37,618 bases of DNA from an uncultured Lachnospiraceae bacterium (GTDB lineage Bacteria; Bacillota; Clostridia; Lachnospirales; Lachnospiraceae), in the NCBI GenBank assembly GCA_910585605.1, contig CAJUFL010000037.1:1-37618 (forward strand), in the 5' to 3' direction. The translations under genes were made by a program, and so were the position numbers. Below the pieces are notes generated by a model. It was not told where the DNA came from. It made no database searches and was given only the letters and a program-made list of their open reading frames with translations. Of the stretch, positions 25,004 to 33,605 are shown in pieces (the first letter of the stretch is position 1; every line of letters starts with the position of its first letter).

Positions 25004-25627
25004 ATGCCAAAGGGATCAGAAGAACTGACTGCAGCCAGAAAAGAAGAAATCGTAACAGCCTGTGCCGAGCTGTACAAGACTATGAGTTTCAAAGATATTA
25101 CCATTAAGGAGATCGGAAGCGCGACTTCTTTCACCCGGACATCTATTTACAATTACTTCCAGACTAAGGAAGAAATCTTTCTTGCGTTGCTGCAAAGAGA
25201 ATATGAATTGTGGATTGGGAGACTGAAACAGATTCAGGCAGAGCATGAAAGGGTGACTAAGGCAGAATTTGCCGATGCGTTAGCCCATTCGCTGGAAGAA
25301 CGGTCGAATTTGTTGAAGATCATGTCCATGAACCACTATGACATGGAGGAAAACAGCCGGATCGAGCGGCTGATTGAGTTTAAGGTGGTATACGGACAGT
25401 CGCTGGCAGAGGTCAGGAACTGCCTGGATAAGTTTTTTACGGAAATGACAGTTCAGGATAAACAGGATTTCATATTCTCGTTTTTCCCTTTTATGTTTGG
25501 GATTTACCCTTACACAGTGGTAACCGAAAAACAGAGGAAGGCAATGACGCAGGCAAAAGTCAATTATGTGTATATGTCGATTTATGAGATCACATACGCT
25601 GAGGTAAAAAAACTGTTAGGCGCATGA
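25004..25627 (+). CDS. TetR/AcrR family regulator of the redox operon
   Basis: A 207-residue TetR-type regulator with helix-turn-helix ITIKEIGSATSFTRTSIYNY at about 33-52, followed by FQTKEEIFLALL. The C-terminal domain is helical with no assignable ligand. It lies second in the operon, with AAGGAGG upstream of ATG 25004. The two 13-15 bp palindromes at the operon promoter are its natural targets, which would make it autoregulatory. Because the genes it governs handle flavins and carbonyls, a quinone or other electrophile is a reasonable guess for the inducer. Confidence 0.88.
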   Translation: MPKGSEELTAARKEEIVTACAELYKTMSFKDITIKEIGSATSFTRTSIYNYFQTKEEIFLALLQREYELWIGRLKQIQAEHERVTKAEFADALAHSLEERSNLLKIMSMNHYDMEENSRIERLIEFKVVYGQSLAEVRNCLDKFFTEMTVQDKQDFIFSFFPFMFGIYPYTVVTEKQRKAMTQAKVNYVYMSIYEITYAEVKKLLGA

Positions 25628-25651
25628 TGAAAAGAAAGGATGGATAACAGG

Positions 25652-26581
25652 ATGAACAGATTACCTAAAATCGCAATGGGTGCGTGGGCATGGGGAAATG
25701 ACGGCACCTTTGGAAATGACTATACAGCAGAAGATTTAAAAGCAGTATATGAGGCTGCCATGAAAAACGGATTAACTCTATGGGACACAGCGGTGGTATA
25801 TGGAATGGGGACCTCAGAAAATATTCTCGGAGAACTGACGAAAGATACTCCGAGGGAAGAATTGCTCCTTTCCACGAAATTTACACCCCAGATTGAGGAC
25901 GGTACTGTGCAGGCAATGCAGAATATGCTGGATGGCAGCAAAGAACGCCTGCATACGGATGTGATTGATATTTACTGGATTCACAATCCGATGGATGTGG
26001 AAAAATATACGCCCATGCTGATTCCGCTTGCACAGAGCGGACAGATCAGGGAGATTGGCGTTTCCAACCACAGCCTTACAGAAATCAAGCGGGCAAACGA
26101 GATTCTTGGAAAGGCAGGTCTTAAAGTTTCTGCGGTTCAGAATCATTACAGCCTTTTAAACCGTTCATCGGAAGAAAGCGGGATTTTGGATTACTGCAAG
26201 GAAAACGGAATTGTTTTTTATGCTTATATGGTATTGGAGCAGGGCGCATTATCGGGGAATTACGATACGGATCATCTTTTCCCGGAAGACAGCGACCGGG
26301 GGAAGGCATATAACCCTATGATGCCGCAGATAGAGAGGCTCACAAAGGTATTGGCAGAAATCGGACGGGCACATGGGATAAGCGCAGCACAGACGGCAAC
26401 TGCGTGGGCAGTTACAAAAGGCACCCTGCCCATCATCGGTGTCACAAAGGTACACCATGTAGAGGATGCGGTAAAAGCAGCCGCTGTCATTTTGGCAAAA
26501 GAAGAAATTGAACTTATGGAAAAAACAGCGGATGAATTGGGACTTTCCACAATCCGTTATTGGGAAAAGAAAATGGAGTGA
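25652..26581 (+). CDS. Aldo/keto reductase (first copy)
   Basis: A 309-residue TIM-barrel NADPH oxidoreductase. The catalytic residues are visible: Asp and Tyr in LWDTAVVYGMG, Lys in LLLSTKF, and His in IYWIHNP. It reduces carbonyl compounds to alcohols. ATG 25652 is chosen because AAGGA would be too close to the ATG at 25640; the difference is four residues. It follows the TetR gene by about 25 bases. It belongs to the YhdN/Tas-like group by look, but the substrate is unknown. Confidence 0.88.
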   Translation: MNRLPKIAMGAWAWGNDGTFGNDYTAEDLKAVYEAAMKNGLTLWDTAVVYGMGTSENILGELTKDTPREELLLSTKFTPQIEDGTVQAMQNMLDGSKERLHTDVIDIYWIHNPMDVEKYTPMLIPLAQSGQIREIGVSNHSLTEIKRANEILGKAGLKVSAVQNHYSLLNRSSEESGILDYCKENGIVFYAYMVLEQGALSGNYDTDHLFPEDSDRGKAYNPMMPQIERLTKVLAEIGRAHGISAAQTATAWAVTKGTLPIIGVTKVHHVEDAVKAAAVILAKEEIELMEKTADELGLSTIRYWEKKME

Positions 26582-26608
26582 AAATGTGATCAGAAAGGAG
26601 CTGACGGC

Positions 26609-27148
26609 ATGAAAATTTTAATATTGGAAGGCAGCCCGAACAGACAGGGTTCCTCCCATATGCTTGCGGAGGAATTTGCAAAAGGAGCGGGAGAGGCAGG
26701 GCATAAGATTGTTACGGTCTCGGCTGCACACAGTAAGATCAGTCCCTGCACCGGCTGCGTATCCTGCGGTTATAACGGGCCGTGTGTGCAGAAGGACGAT
26801 ATGGAGGACATTAGGCAGGACATTCTCGGAGCCGATATGCTGGTATTTGCCACGCCGCTTTATTATTACGGGATGTCCGCACAGTTGAAAATCCTGATTG
26901 ACAGGTTCTGTGCTATAAACGGAAGCATCCAGAGAAAGAAAATGAAATCGGCTCTTATTTCGGCGGCATGGAACAGTGACGACTGGACGTTTGACGCACT
27001 TACGGCGCATTACCATACGCTTGTAAAATATCTGAACTTCAAGGATCAGGGCATGATTTTAGGAAAAGGCTGTGGGACGCCGTCCATGACGGCAGGCAGC
27101 AAATATCCAGGGATGGCATATAAACTTGGGAAATCCCTGGCTTCATAA
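26609..27148 (+). CDS. Flavodoxin-fold NAD(P)H-dependent FMN oxidoreductase
   Basis: A 179-residue cytoplasmic flavoprotein. The N-terminal FMN phosphate loop is GSPNRQGSSHMLAEEF (about 8-23). A cysteine-rich segment follows, SPCTGCVSCGYNGPCVQKDD, the signature of the iron-sulfur-flavoprotein/FMN-reductase group. PLYYYGMSAQLKILIDRF contributes the flavin-ring contact. It starts at ATG 26609 behind AAAGGAG. It is one of several flavodoxin-type proteins in the operon, and the only full-length one without an export signal. Confidence 0.88.
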   Translation: MKILILEGSPNRQGSSHMLAEEFAKGAGEAGHKIVTVSAAHSKISPCTGCVSCGYNGPCVQKDDMEDIRQDILGADMLVFATPLYYYGMSAQLKILIDRFCAINGSIQRKKMKSALISAAWNSDDWTFDALTAHYHTLVKYLNFKDQGMILGKGCGTPSMTAGSKYPGMAYKLGKSLAS

Positions 27149-27174
27149 TCAAAAGTATGGAAGGAGAACTATCT

Positions 27175-27900
27175 ATGAAGAAATTATTTTCTGTTTTTAT
27201 GACATTTGCTATCGTACTGAGTCTTGCCGCCTGCGGCAGCGGAAATGGGACGGAAGAATCATCCCGCAGCACGGAGCAGAGAACTTCTGTACAAACGGCA
27301 GAAGAAGATGGGACAAAAGAGGACACCAGTGGAACCGAACCGGCATCTGACGAACAGGAATCAGAGGGAACAGGAGAACCAACATCATCGGAAGAAACAG
27401 ATAAAACAGGATCGAAGGCACTGGTGGTGTACTTTTCGGCTACAGGAAATACAAAAGCAGTTGCGGAAACACTTGCAGGGCTGCAGGAGGCCGATATTTA
27501 TGAAATTATGCCGGAAGAACCGTATACAGACGAGGATCTGAACTATAATGACCGGATAACACGGGCGACAGCCGAGCAGAATAATCCGGAGGCCCGTCCG
27601 GCTATATCCGGCAGCATCGAGAATCTTGAGCAGTATGAGGTTATTTATGTGGGTTTCCCGATCTGGTGGGGAGATATGCCGCGAATCCTGTATACCTTTT
27701 TTGATACTTATGATTTCAGCGGAAAGACAATCGCTCCTTTCTGTACCAGCGGCGGCAGTGGGCTTTCCGGAACGCCGGGAACGATTGCAGAGATGGAAAC
27801 AGGCGCAACAGTTCTTGATGGGCTCCATATCAGTGATTCTTCGGCAGATAACGCAGAAAGCGCCGTGGCAGAGTGGCTTACGGATATTGGACAGGATTAA
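27175..27900 (+). CDS. Exported flavodoxin-type lipoprotein
   Basis: A 241-residue protein. The lipoprotein signal peptide ends in LAAC (C20). Residues 21-80 are a Ser/Thr/Glu linker, and 81-241 form a flavodoxin domain with phosphate loop SATGNTK (88-94) and the flavin-contact GFPIWWGDMPRIL. ATG 27175 has AAGGAGA upstream; the earlier ATG at 27157 lies before that site. Bacterial flavodoxins normally work in the cytoplasm, so attachment to the outer face of the membrane is unusual. It would have to receive electrons across the membrane, or act on extracellular substrates, within this redox operon. Confidence 0.85.
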   Translation: MKKLFSVFMTFAIVLSLAACGSGNGTEESSRSTEQRTSVQTAEEDGTKEDTSGTEPASDEQESEGTGEPTSSEETDKTGSKALVVYFSATGNTKAVAETLAGLQEADIYEIMPEEPYTDEDLNYNDRITRATAEQNNPEARPAISGSIENLEQYEVIYVGFPIWWGDMPRILYTFFDTYDFSGKTIAPFCTSGGSGLSGTPGTIAEMETGATVLDGLHISDSSADNAESAVAEWLTDIGQD

Positions 27901-27912
27901 GCAGGAGGCAGT

Positions 27913-29415
27913 ATGAAAAGAGTTACAGCAATATTTTTATCCATAATTCTTGCCGTATCGCTTGCCGCCTGCGGGCAGACAGGAACGGAACAGCAGGCAG
28001 ACACGCAGGCAGATATGCAGACTGAAAACAGTGAGAATGTAACGCAAGGTACAGATGTGGAAGATAAGCCTGTACAGGTACAGGAAACGAACGTAGAAGA
28101 TGGCTTTATCCGTATCACAGGCGGCACGTTCCAAATGGGAAGCCCGGATACAGAAAGCTGGCGCAGTGATGATGAAACACAGCATCCGGTTACGGTCAGC
28201 GACTTTTATATGGCTCCTTATGAGGTGACACAGGCAGAGTACGAAACGGTCATGGGAAACAATCCGAGCAATTTCTCTGGAAGCGACCTTCCAGTGGAAA
28301 ATATCACATGGCTGGAGGCAGTTTCCTTCTGTAATGCATACAGCGAAGAGAAAGGGCTGGAGCCGGTTTATTCTATTGATGGACAGAATGTAAGCTGGAA
28401 CCGCAGTGCAGGCGGATACCGACTGCCCACGGAAGCAGAGTGGGAATATGCCTGCCGTGCAGGTACAATAACGCCTTTTTACATGGAAAATTCCCCAAGT
28501 GCGGAGGAAGCCAATTATTACGGGCATTATCCCTATATGATTGAAGACAATTACTTCTCACAGGGAAATCTTACCGTGAAACCCGGAGAGTACCGCCAGA
28601 CAACGGTTGTGGTGGGCAGCTTTTCACCCAACCCGCTGGGGCTTTATGATATGCACGGGAATGTAGGCGAGTGGACATGGGATATTTATGGAGTATATCC
28701 GGATGGGGAACAGACTGATCCGGTAGGCGCAGCCACCGGGATACGCCGTGTATATCGTGGCGGCGGGTGGAATGACTTTGCCAAAAATATGCGCTGCGCC
28801 TACCGTGCCATGATGGATCAGGACAAGGGAAGTTTCAATATCGGCATCCGGCTTGTCCGGAATGCAGTTCCCGGTTCCGGCAGCGTGGAAGGAACAGGGG
28901 TGCAGGCGGGAGACAGCGGAACCGGAAGCAGTATCCTGATCGCATATTTCTCGTGGGGAGGAAACACACGGGGGATTGCGGAGGAAATCCAGAGCCAGAC
29001 AAGAGCAGACCTATTTGAGATTACCCTGGTGAATCCTTATTCCAGTGACTATAATACGGTTCTGGATGAGGCACAGCGGGATCAGAACGAACAGGCAAGG
29101 CCGGAACTGGCATCCCATGTGGAAAACATGGATGATTACGATACGATTATCCTCGGATATCCGAACTGGTGGGCATCCATCCCCATGCCGATTGCATCTT
29201 TCCTGGAGGAATATGATTTTTCAGGGAAAACAATCATTCCGTTCTGCAGCCATGGCGGAGGCCGTTTCGGACAAAGCCTGACGGCGATTGCAAAGCTGGC
29301 TCCGGACGCTGTCATGGGAGAGGCGCTGTCCATCCACTATTCCGGAGGAAACACTATGCCGGAGGATGTTGCAGATTGGCTGGAAAGTAATGGGATAGAT
29401 GCTTCTGAACCTTAA
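27913..29415 (+). CDS. Exported FGE-like/flavodoxin fusion lipoprotein
   Basis: A 500-residue lipoprotein with signal peptide to LAAC (C20). Residues about 62-325 are a formylglycine-generating-enzyme-like (SUMF1) domain: GGTFQMGSP, YEVTQAEYETVMGNNPSNF, GGYRLPTEAEWEYACRAG, GLYDMHGNVGEW and GSFNIGIRLVRNA. The paired catalytic cysteines of true FGE are not seen in the stretch RVYRGGGWNDFAKNMRCAYR, so catalysis is doubtful. Residues 340-500 are a flavodoxin domain with FSWGGNTRG and GYPNWWASIPMP. Fusion of these two is, to my knowledge, uncommon. It starts at ATG 27913 behind AGGAGG, 13 bases after the previous gene. Confidence 0.85.
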   Translation: MKRVTAIFLSIILAVSLAACGQTGTEQQADTQADMQTENSENVTQGTDVEDKPVQVQETNVEDGFIRITGGTFQMGSPDTESWRSDDETQHPVTVSDFYMAPYEVTQAEYETVMGNNPSNFSGSDLPVENITWLEAVSFCNAYSEEKGLEPVYSIDGQNVSWNRSAGGYRLPTEAEWEYACRAGTITPFYMENSPSAEEANYYGHYPYMIEDNYFSQGNLTVKPGEYRQTTVVVGSFSPNPLGLYDMHGNVGEWTWDIYGVYPDGEQTDPVGAATGIRRVYRGGGWNDFAKNMRCAYRAMMDQDKGSFNIGIRLVRNAVPGSGSVEGTGVQAGDSGTGSSILIAYFSWGGNTRGIAEEIQSQTRADLFEITLVNPYSSDYNTVLDEAQRDQNEQARPELASHVENMDDYDTIILGYPNWWASIPMPIASFLEEYDFSGKTIIPFCSHGGGRFGQSLTAIAKLAPDAVMGEALSIHYSGGNTMPEDVADWLESNGIDASEP

Positions 29416-29455
29416 TCAAAAAACAATGGGAGAAAACGATGGAACGGAGGCTGAA

Positions 29456-30253
29456 ATGAAATATAGAAAAATATGCCTTTTGATAGTGGCAGCCAGTGCA
29501 GTCCTATTGTTTGGAGCCTGCGGCAGCCCAGAGGTTTCCAAAAATACAGGGAATGAAATCCAAACGGAAGCAGAAGATGAAACGATGGGCAGTGCAGAAC
29601 CGGAGGAAATCTTCGATGATGAAATGCCGGAGAGAGAATCCGATGACACAAAAATATTGGTCGCTTACTTTACGAGGCTTGACAATACCAGTGGCGGGAT
29701 TGATGAAATCCTTCAGGGCGGTGGTCCCTACGGTTCTCTGGAAGAAGATGATATTGATGCGATATCATCCGCCAGCATTCAGCGGTCAGGTAATGAAATA
29801 TATGGGAATACAGAGACGCTTGCAAGGATGATTCAGGAATATTTGGGAGGAGAGCTGTTTTCCATACAGACCGTGCAGGACTATCCGGTTGATTATGATA
29901 CACTGATCGATCAGGGCGGGGAAGAAAAAAACCGGGAGGCAAGACCAGAATTGGAGAGCCATGTGGAGGATATGGACAAATACGATGTGGTTTTTTTGGG
30001 ATTTCCGAATTGGTGGTATGATATGCCTATGCCTGTTTACAGCTTTTTGGAGGAATATGATTTTTCGGGCAAGACAGTCATTCCGTTTGCAACAAGCGCA
30101 GGCAGCGGTTTTTCCGGGACGATTGAAACACTCCAGAAAATGATGCCGGATGCGGAGATTATTGGTGAAGGACTGCATATTCCGATGAGAAATGTTTCAG
30201 GAGCAGATGAAGAAGTTGCTGATTGGCTGAAAGAAATTGGAATGCTGCAATAA
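29456..30253 (+). CDS. Exported flavodoxin-type lipoprotein with an insertion
   Basis: A 265-residue lipoprotein with signal peptide ending LFGAC (C22) and an acidic linker to about 60, then a flavodoxin domain. After the first strand (ILVAYFTRLDNTSG) an insert of about 40 residues (GGPYGSLEEDDIDAI) precedes the GNTETLA phosphate-loop part. The flavin contact is GFPNWWYDMPMP. ATG 29456 has GGAGG six bases upstream, while the frame's earlier start at 29399 lies inside the previous gene. It is the third exported flavodoxin of the operon. Confidence 0.85.
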   Translation: MKYRKICLLIVAASAVLLFGACGSPEVSKNTGNEIQTEAEDETMGSAEPEEIFDDEMPERESDDTKILVAYFTRLDNTSGGIDEILQGGGPYGSLEEDDIDAISSASIQRSGNEIYGNTETLARMIQEYLGGELFSIQTVQDYPVDYDTLIDQGGEEKNREARPELESHVEDMDKYDVVFLGFPNWWYDMPMPVYSFLEEYDFSGKTVIPFATSAGSGFSGTIETLQKMMPDAEIIGEGLHIPMRNVSGADEEVADWLKEIGMLQ

Positions 30254-30279
30254 GGAAAAAGATAACAGGAGGTATGGTT

Positions 30280-30864
30280 ATGCAACGAAAAACAATAATA
30301 GCCGGAATTATGGCAGTTGCCGTGCTGATTTTAGGTGCCTGCGGAAACGAAGGAAAATCACAGTCGGCGGATTCTTCTGCTGTTCAGGATACGGTTTCCA
30401 CGGAGAAAGAATCTGTGCCGGAAACCTTGGAAGGAAGTGATGGCGGTTCGGGTGGAATGATGACAGGAGTTTATCCTGACGGCAGTACGCCGACATACAG
30501 TGGGGAAAAGCTGAAACTGACCGTTGATGGGGAAGAGATCATCATTGCGATGTATGATAATACGGCGGTGGATGCGTTCCTTGAACGGCTGCCGTTGGAA
30601 AATCTTTCCTTTTTTGATTTATCGGGGATAGAAAAACCGATACAACAGCCAAATGAACCGTTTTCGTTAGGAGATGAGGAACCGGGTTATGCTCCGATAG
30701 CCGGGGAAATGGTCATTTACCGCCCATGGGGGAATTTTACGATTTTCTATGGCGATTTCCGGCATTCCGATGAGCTGGTTCCGCTCGGAAAGGTAGAAAG
30801 TGGACTGGAGATCCTTGCGGGCATGGAGGAAGATTTCACAGGAACATTGGAACAGATGGAGTAG
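30280..30864 (+). CDS. Exported cyclophilin-like domain lipoprotein
   Basis: A 194-residue lipoprotein with signal peptide ending LGAC (C21), a Ser/Glu linker, and a cyclophilin-like domain from about 82 (LKLTVDGEEIIIAMYDNTAV, then RPWGNFTIFYGDFRHSDEL). That domain fold is common beside flavodoxins and aldo/keto reductases in gut Firmicutes and has no proven isomerase residues. ATG 30280 is chosen because AGGAGG ends seven bases upstream; the ATG at 30274 is too close. A binding or chaperone role is inferred. Confidence 0.82.
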   Translation: MQRKTIIAGIMAVAVLILGACGNEGKSQSADSSAVQDTVSTEKESVPETLEGSDGGSGGMMTGVYPDGSTPTYSGEKLKLTVDGEEIIIAMYDNTAVDAFLERLPLENLSFFDLSGIEKPIQQPNEPFSLGDEEPGYAPIAGEMVIYRPWGNFTIFYGDFRHSDELVPLGKVESGLEILAGMEEDFTGTLEQME

Positions 30865-30880
30865 GAGAAAGGGGCAGAAT

Positions 30881-31918
30881 ATGCAATACACAAAACTTGG
30901 AAATTCAGAATTGAAGGTATCCCGTATCTGTATGGGGTGCATGGGGTTTGGGGATGCGGCAAACGGGCAGCATTCCTGGACGGTTGACGAGGAGCATTCC
31001 CGTGAGATCATAAAACGGGGGCTTGAACTTGGCGTCAATTTCTTTGATACGGCAATTGGATACCAGAGCGGCACCAGCGAGAAGTATGTGGGCCGGGCAT
31101 TAAAAGATTTTGCAAAACGGGACGAGATGGTTGTAGCGACCAAATTCCTGCCGAGGACTCCTGCTGACATTGAGGCGGGAATCACGGGGCAGCAGCACAT
31201 TGAGCGCATGGTAAACAAAAGCCTTGAAAATCTCGGTATGGATCATGTGGATTTATACATTTATCATATGTGGGATTACCAGACGCCGCTTTATGACATC
31301 ATGGAGGGGCTGAACAATATCATCAAAGCGGGGAAAGCGAGGTGTATCGGCATTTCCAACTGCTTTGCGTATCAGCTTGCGAAAGCGAATGCGCTGGCGG
31401 AAAAAGAAGGCTTTGCGAAATTTGTTTCCATTCAGGGGCATTATAACCTGATCTTCCGGGAAGAGGAAAGAGAGATGGCAAAACTGTGTACAGAAGATAA
31501 TATAGCCATGACGCCTTACAGCGCACTTGCAGGCGGGCGTCTGTCGAAGGCTCCCGGAGAGACTTCAAAGCGGCTGGAAGAAGACAGCTATGCAAAGGGG
31601 AAATATGACGCTACTGCAGGGCAGGACGGCGTTATCATAGACCGTGTGGCAGAGCTTGCCGAAAAACACGGGGTATCCATGACGGAGGTTTCCCTTGCGT
31701 GGCTTCTGACAAAGGTAACATCCCCGGTTGTGGGCGCGACAAAGCTGCATCATATTGAGGGTGCGGCGAAAGCGGTAGAGCTGGCTCTTTCTGAGGAAGA
31801 ATGTGCGTATTTGGAAGAGGCTTACGTTCCCCACGCCCTTGTGGGTGTCATGGCGCAGAATACCAGGGCGGCGTCAAAGGAGAAACATGTATGGGGTACC
31901 GGGAATCAGAAAATATAA
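30881..31918 (+). CDS. Aldo/keto reductase (second copy)
   Basis: A 345-residue NADPH-dependent reductase. Asp and Tyr lie in FFDTAIGYQSG, Lys in VVATKFLPR and His in YIYHMWD. The N-terminus MQYTKLGNSELKVSRICMGC is standard for the YghZ/Tas-like group. ATG 30881 follows AGAAAGGGG; the frame extends upstream into the previous gene and is rejected there. It is probably cytoplasmic and shares the operon's promoter. Why two aldo/keto reductases are needed is not clear; different carbonyl substrates are likely. Confidence 0.88.
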   Translation: MQYTKLGNSELKVSRICMGCMGFGDAANGQHSWTVDEEHSREIIKRGLELGVNFFDTAIGYQSGTSEKYVGRALKDFAKRDEMVVATKFLPRTPADIEAGITGQQHIERMVNKSLENLGMDHVDLYIYHMWDYQTPLYDIMEGLNNIIKAGKARCIGISNCFAYQLAKANALAEKEGFAKFVSIQGHYNLIFREEEREMAKLCTEDNIAMTPYSALAGGRLSKAPGETSKRLEEDSYAKGKYDATAGQDGVIIDRVAELAEKHGVSMTEVSLAWLLTKVTSPVVGATKLHHIEGAAKAVELALSEEECAYLEEAYVPHALVGVMAQNTRAASKEKHVWGTGNQKI

Positions 31919-31933
31919 GGAGGCAGCAGAATT

Positions 31934-32101
31934 ATGAGTAGAAAATTAGTAGCTTATTTCAGTGCAAGTGGAGTAACCCGAAAGGCGGCGAAGACCCTGC
32001 AGGAGCTTGTCCCTGCGGCGGCAGTGAAAGACGGGAAACTCTTAAACGGCGGTTTGGATGCCGGAGAACTGAAGAAATGGGCGGAAAGTTTTGAAAGCTG
32101 A
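31934..32101 (+). CDS. Flavodoxin remnant made by an internal deletion
   Basis: A 55-residue open gene with a strong AGGAGG and its own ATG. It reads MSRKLVAYFSASGVTRKAAK, the phosphate-loop start of a cytoplasmic flavodoxin, then jumps to AAVKDGKLLNGG and ELKKWAESF, which is the C-terminus of the same family. The middle of the protein, with the flavin-ring site (around 100 residues), is missing, yet the join is in frame. FMN binding is unlikely. It may be a non-functional leftover or a short regulatory peptide. Confidence 0.6.
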   Translation: MSRKLVAYFSASGVTRKAAKTLQELVPAAAVKDGKLLNGGLDAGELKKWAESFES

Positions 32102-32132
32102 CATTGTGTAAAATAAGTGAAAGGAAAAGGTG

Positions 32133-32891
32133 ATGACAATGGTAAAACAGACAGCGGGAAGGGATCTGCTTGGAGAATTTGCGCCGAAATTTGCACAGTT
32201 AAATGATGACGTCCTGTTTGGCGAGGTGTGGAACAGGGAGGAAAAGCTATCCCTGCGGGACCGCTCCCTTGTGACGGTGGTATCCCTGATGGCGCAGGGG
32301 CTGGTGGATTCTTCTTTCCAGTTTCATCTGATGAGCGCGAAAAATAATGGGATCACCAGGGAGGAAATTGCGGAAATCCTGACGCATGCGGCTTTTTATG
32401 CAGGATGGCCGAAGGCGTGGGCGGCTTTTAAGATGGCAAAGGAAGTATGGAACAAGGAGGCATCTGCGGACAACGCAAGAGAAGCCCATGAAAAAAGCAT
32501 GCTGTTCCCTGTGGGGAAACCGAATGATGGTTTTTCGCAGTATTTTATTGGACAAAGCTACTTAGCACCGCTGTCCACGGAACAGGTGGGTATCTTCAAT
32601 GTCACTTTTGAACCGGGATGCCGGAATAACTGGCATATTCACCATGCAAAAAGCGGCGGCGGGCAGATCCTTGTCTGTGTAGGCGGCAGGGGCTATTATC
32701 AGGAATGGGGAAAAGAGGCGAGGGAACTTCATCCGGGGGATGTGGTCAATATCCCGGCAGGCGTGAAACACTGGCACGGCGCAGCGCCGGACTCATGGTT
32801 TTCCCATCTGGCGGTTGAGGTTCCGGGCGTGGATGGCTCCAACGAGTGGCTGGAAGCGGTGGATGATGCCGTATATGGAACCCTAAAATAA
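32133..32891 (+). CDS. Carboxymuconolactone decarboxylase-cupin fusion
   Basis: A 252-residue protein. Residues about 1-115 form a carboxymuconolactone decarboxylase (AhpD-like) helical domain, with LSLRDRSLVTVVSLMAQG and EEIAEILTHAAFYAGWPKAW. It lacks the CxxC of peroxidase members. Residues about 145-250 are a cupin with the metal-binding NWHIHHAKSGGGQ and PAGVKHWHG. Such fusions are common in anaerobe redox operons and probably bind a metal and a small aromatic or quinone-like ligand. The start may be ATG 32133 or 32139. Confidence 0.85.
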   Translation: MTMVKQTAGRDLLGEFAPKFAQLNDDVLFGEVWNREEKLSLRDRSLVTVVSLMAQGLVDSSFQFHLMSAKNNGITREEIAEILTHAAFYAGWPKAWAAFKMAKEVWNKEASADNAREAHEKSMLFPVGKPNDGFSQYFIGQSYLAPLSTEQVGIFNVTFEPGCRNNWHIHHAKSGGGQILVCVGGRGYYQEWGKEARELHPGDVVNIPAGVKHWHGAAPDSWFSHLAVEVPGVDGSNEWLEAVDDAVYGTLK

Positions 32892-32910
32892 GAAAGGACG
32901 GTGGGCGGAA

Positions 32911-33582
32911 ATGAAAGGAAAAGTGAAAATGGCTGTCGATGTGCTGATGACGGCTGCCCTGCTGTTTTTGATGGGATACCAGTTTTGGGGCGAAACGGCT
33001 CATGAATGGGTGGGTGCAGGGATGTTTGTTTTATTTCTTGCCCACCATATCCTGAATGGGGGCTGGCACAAAAATCTGTTCCGTGGGAAATACTCCCCGA
33101 TGCGGATTTTTCTGACGGTAATTGATGTGCTGACGCTGTTTTCCATGATTGCCCAGATGTACAGTGGCATTGTGCTGTCCCGTCATGTATTTGCGTTTTT
33201 ACCAATCGAAAGCGGGCTTGCATTGGCAAGACGTCTGCATATCTTAGGCTCATACTGGGGCTTTCTGCTGATGAGCCTGCACCTGGGGCTGCACTGGAAT
33301 ATGGTCATGGGAGCGGTAAAGAAAAAACTCCCTGCCGCGCCCCAGGGCTTTCGGTATCTTAGTTTTGGTATGGCACTTGCCGTGGCGCTGTATGGGGCAT
33401 GGGTGTTCGTAAAGAGGGATTTTGCCACCTATATGTTTTTACGGAGTGAATTTGTCTTTATGGATTATGGGGAGGCGAAAATCCTGTTTTATCTGGATTA
33501 CTTATCCCTGATGGGAACCTGTATTTTTATTTCCCATTATGCGGGGAAATTCCTATACTTTTTTAAGAGGAGGGATGCCTGA
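32911..33582 (+). CDS. DUF4405 cytochrome b-like membrane protein
   Basis: A 223-residue protein with about five or six membrane segments. Histidines suited to heme ligation lie in MFVLFLAHHILNGGWH (about 40-55) and RRLHILGSYWGFLL with SLHLGLHW (about 108-130). These mark the DUF4405 family, which resembles the b-type cytochrome subunits that pass electrons through the membrane. It is the last gene of the redox operon. Its place beside exported flavodoxins makes it the candidate membrane electron carrier for them. Heme binding is inferred from family and His placement. Confidence 0.8.
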   Translation: MKGKVKMAVDVLMTAALLFLMGYQFWGETAHEWVGAGMFVLFLAHHILNGGWHKNLFRGKYSPMRIFLTVIDVLTLFSMIAQMYSGIVLSRHVFAFLPIESGLALARRLHILGSYWGFLLMSLHLGLHWNMVMGAVKKKLPAAPQGFRYLSFGMALAVALYGAWVFVKRDFATYMFLRSEFVFMDYGEAKILFYLDYLSLMGTCIFISHYAGKFLYFFKRRDA

Positions 33583-33605
33583 GCTAAAAAGTCAGGTTCC
33601 CATAT

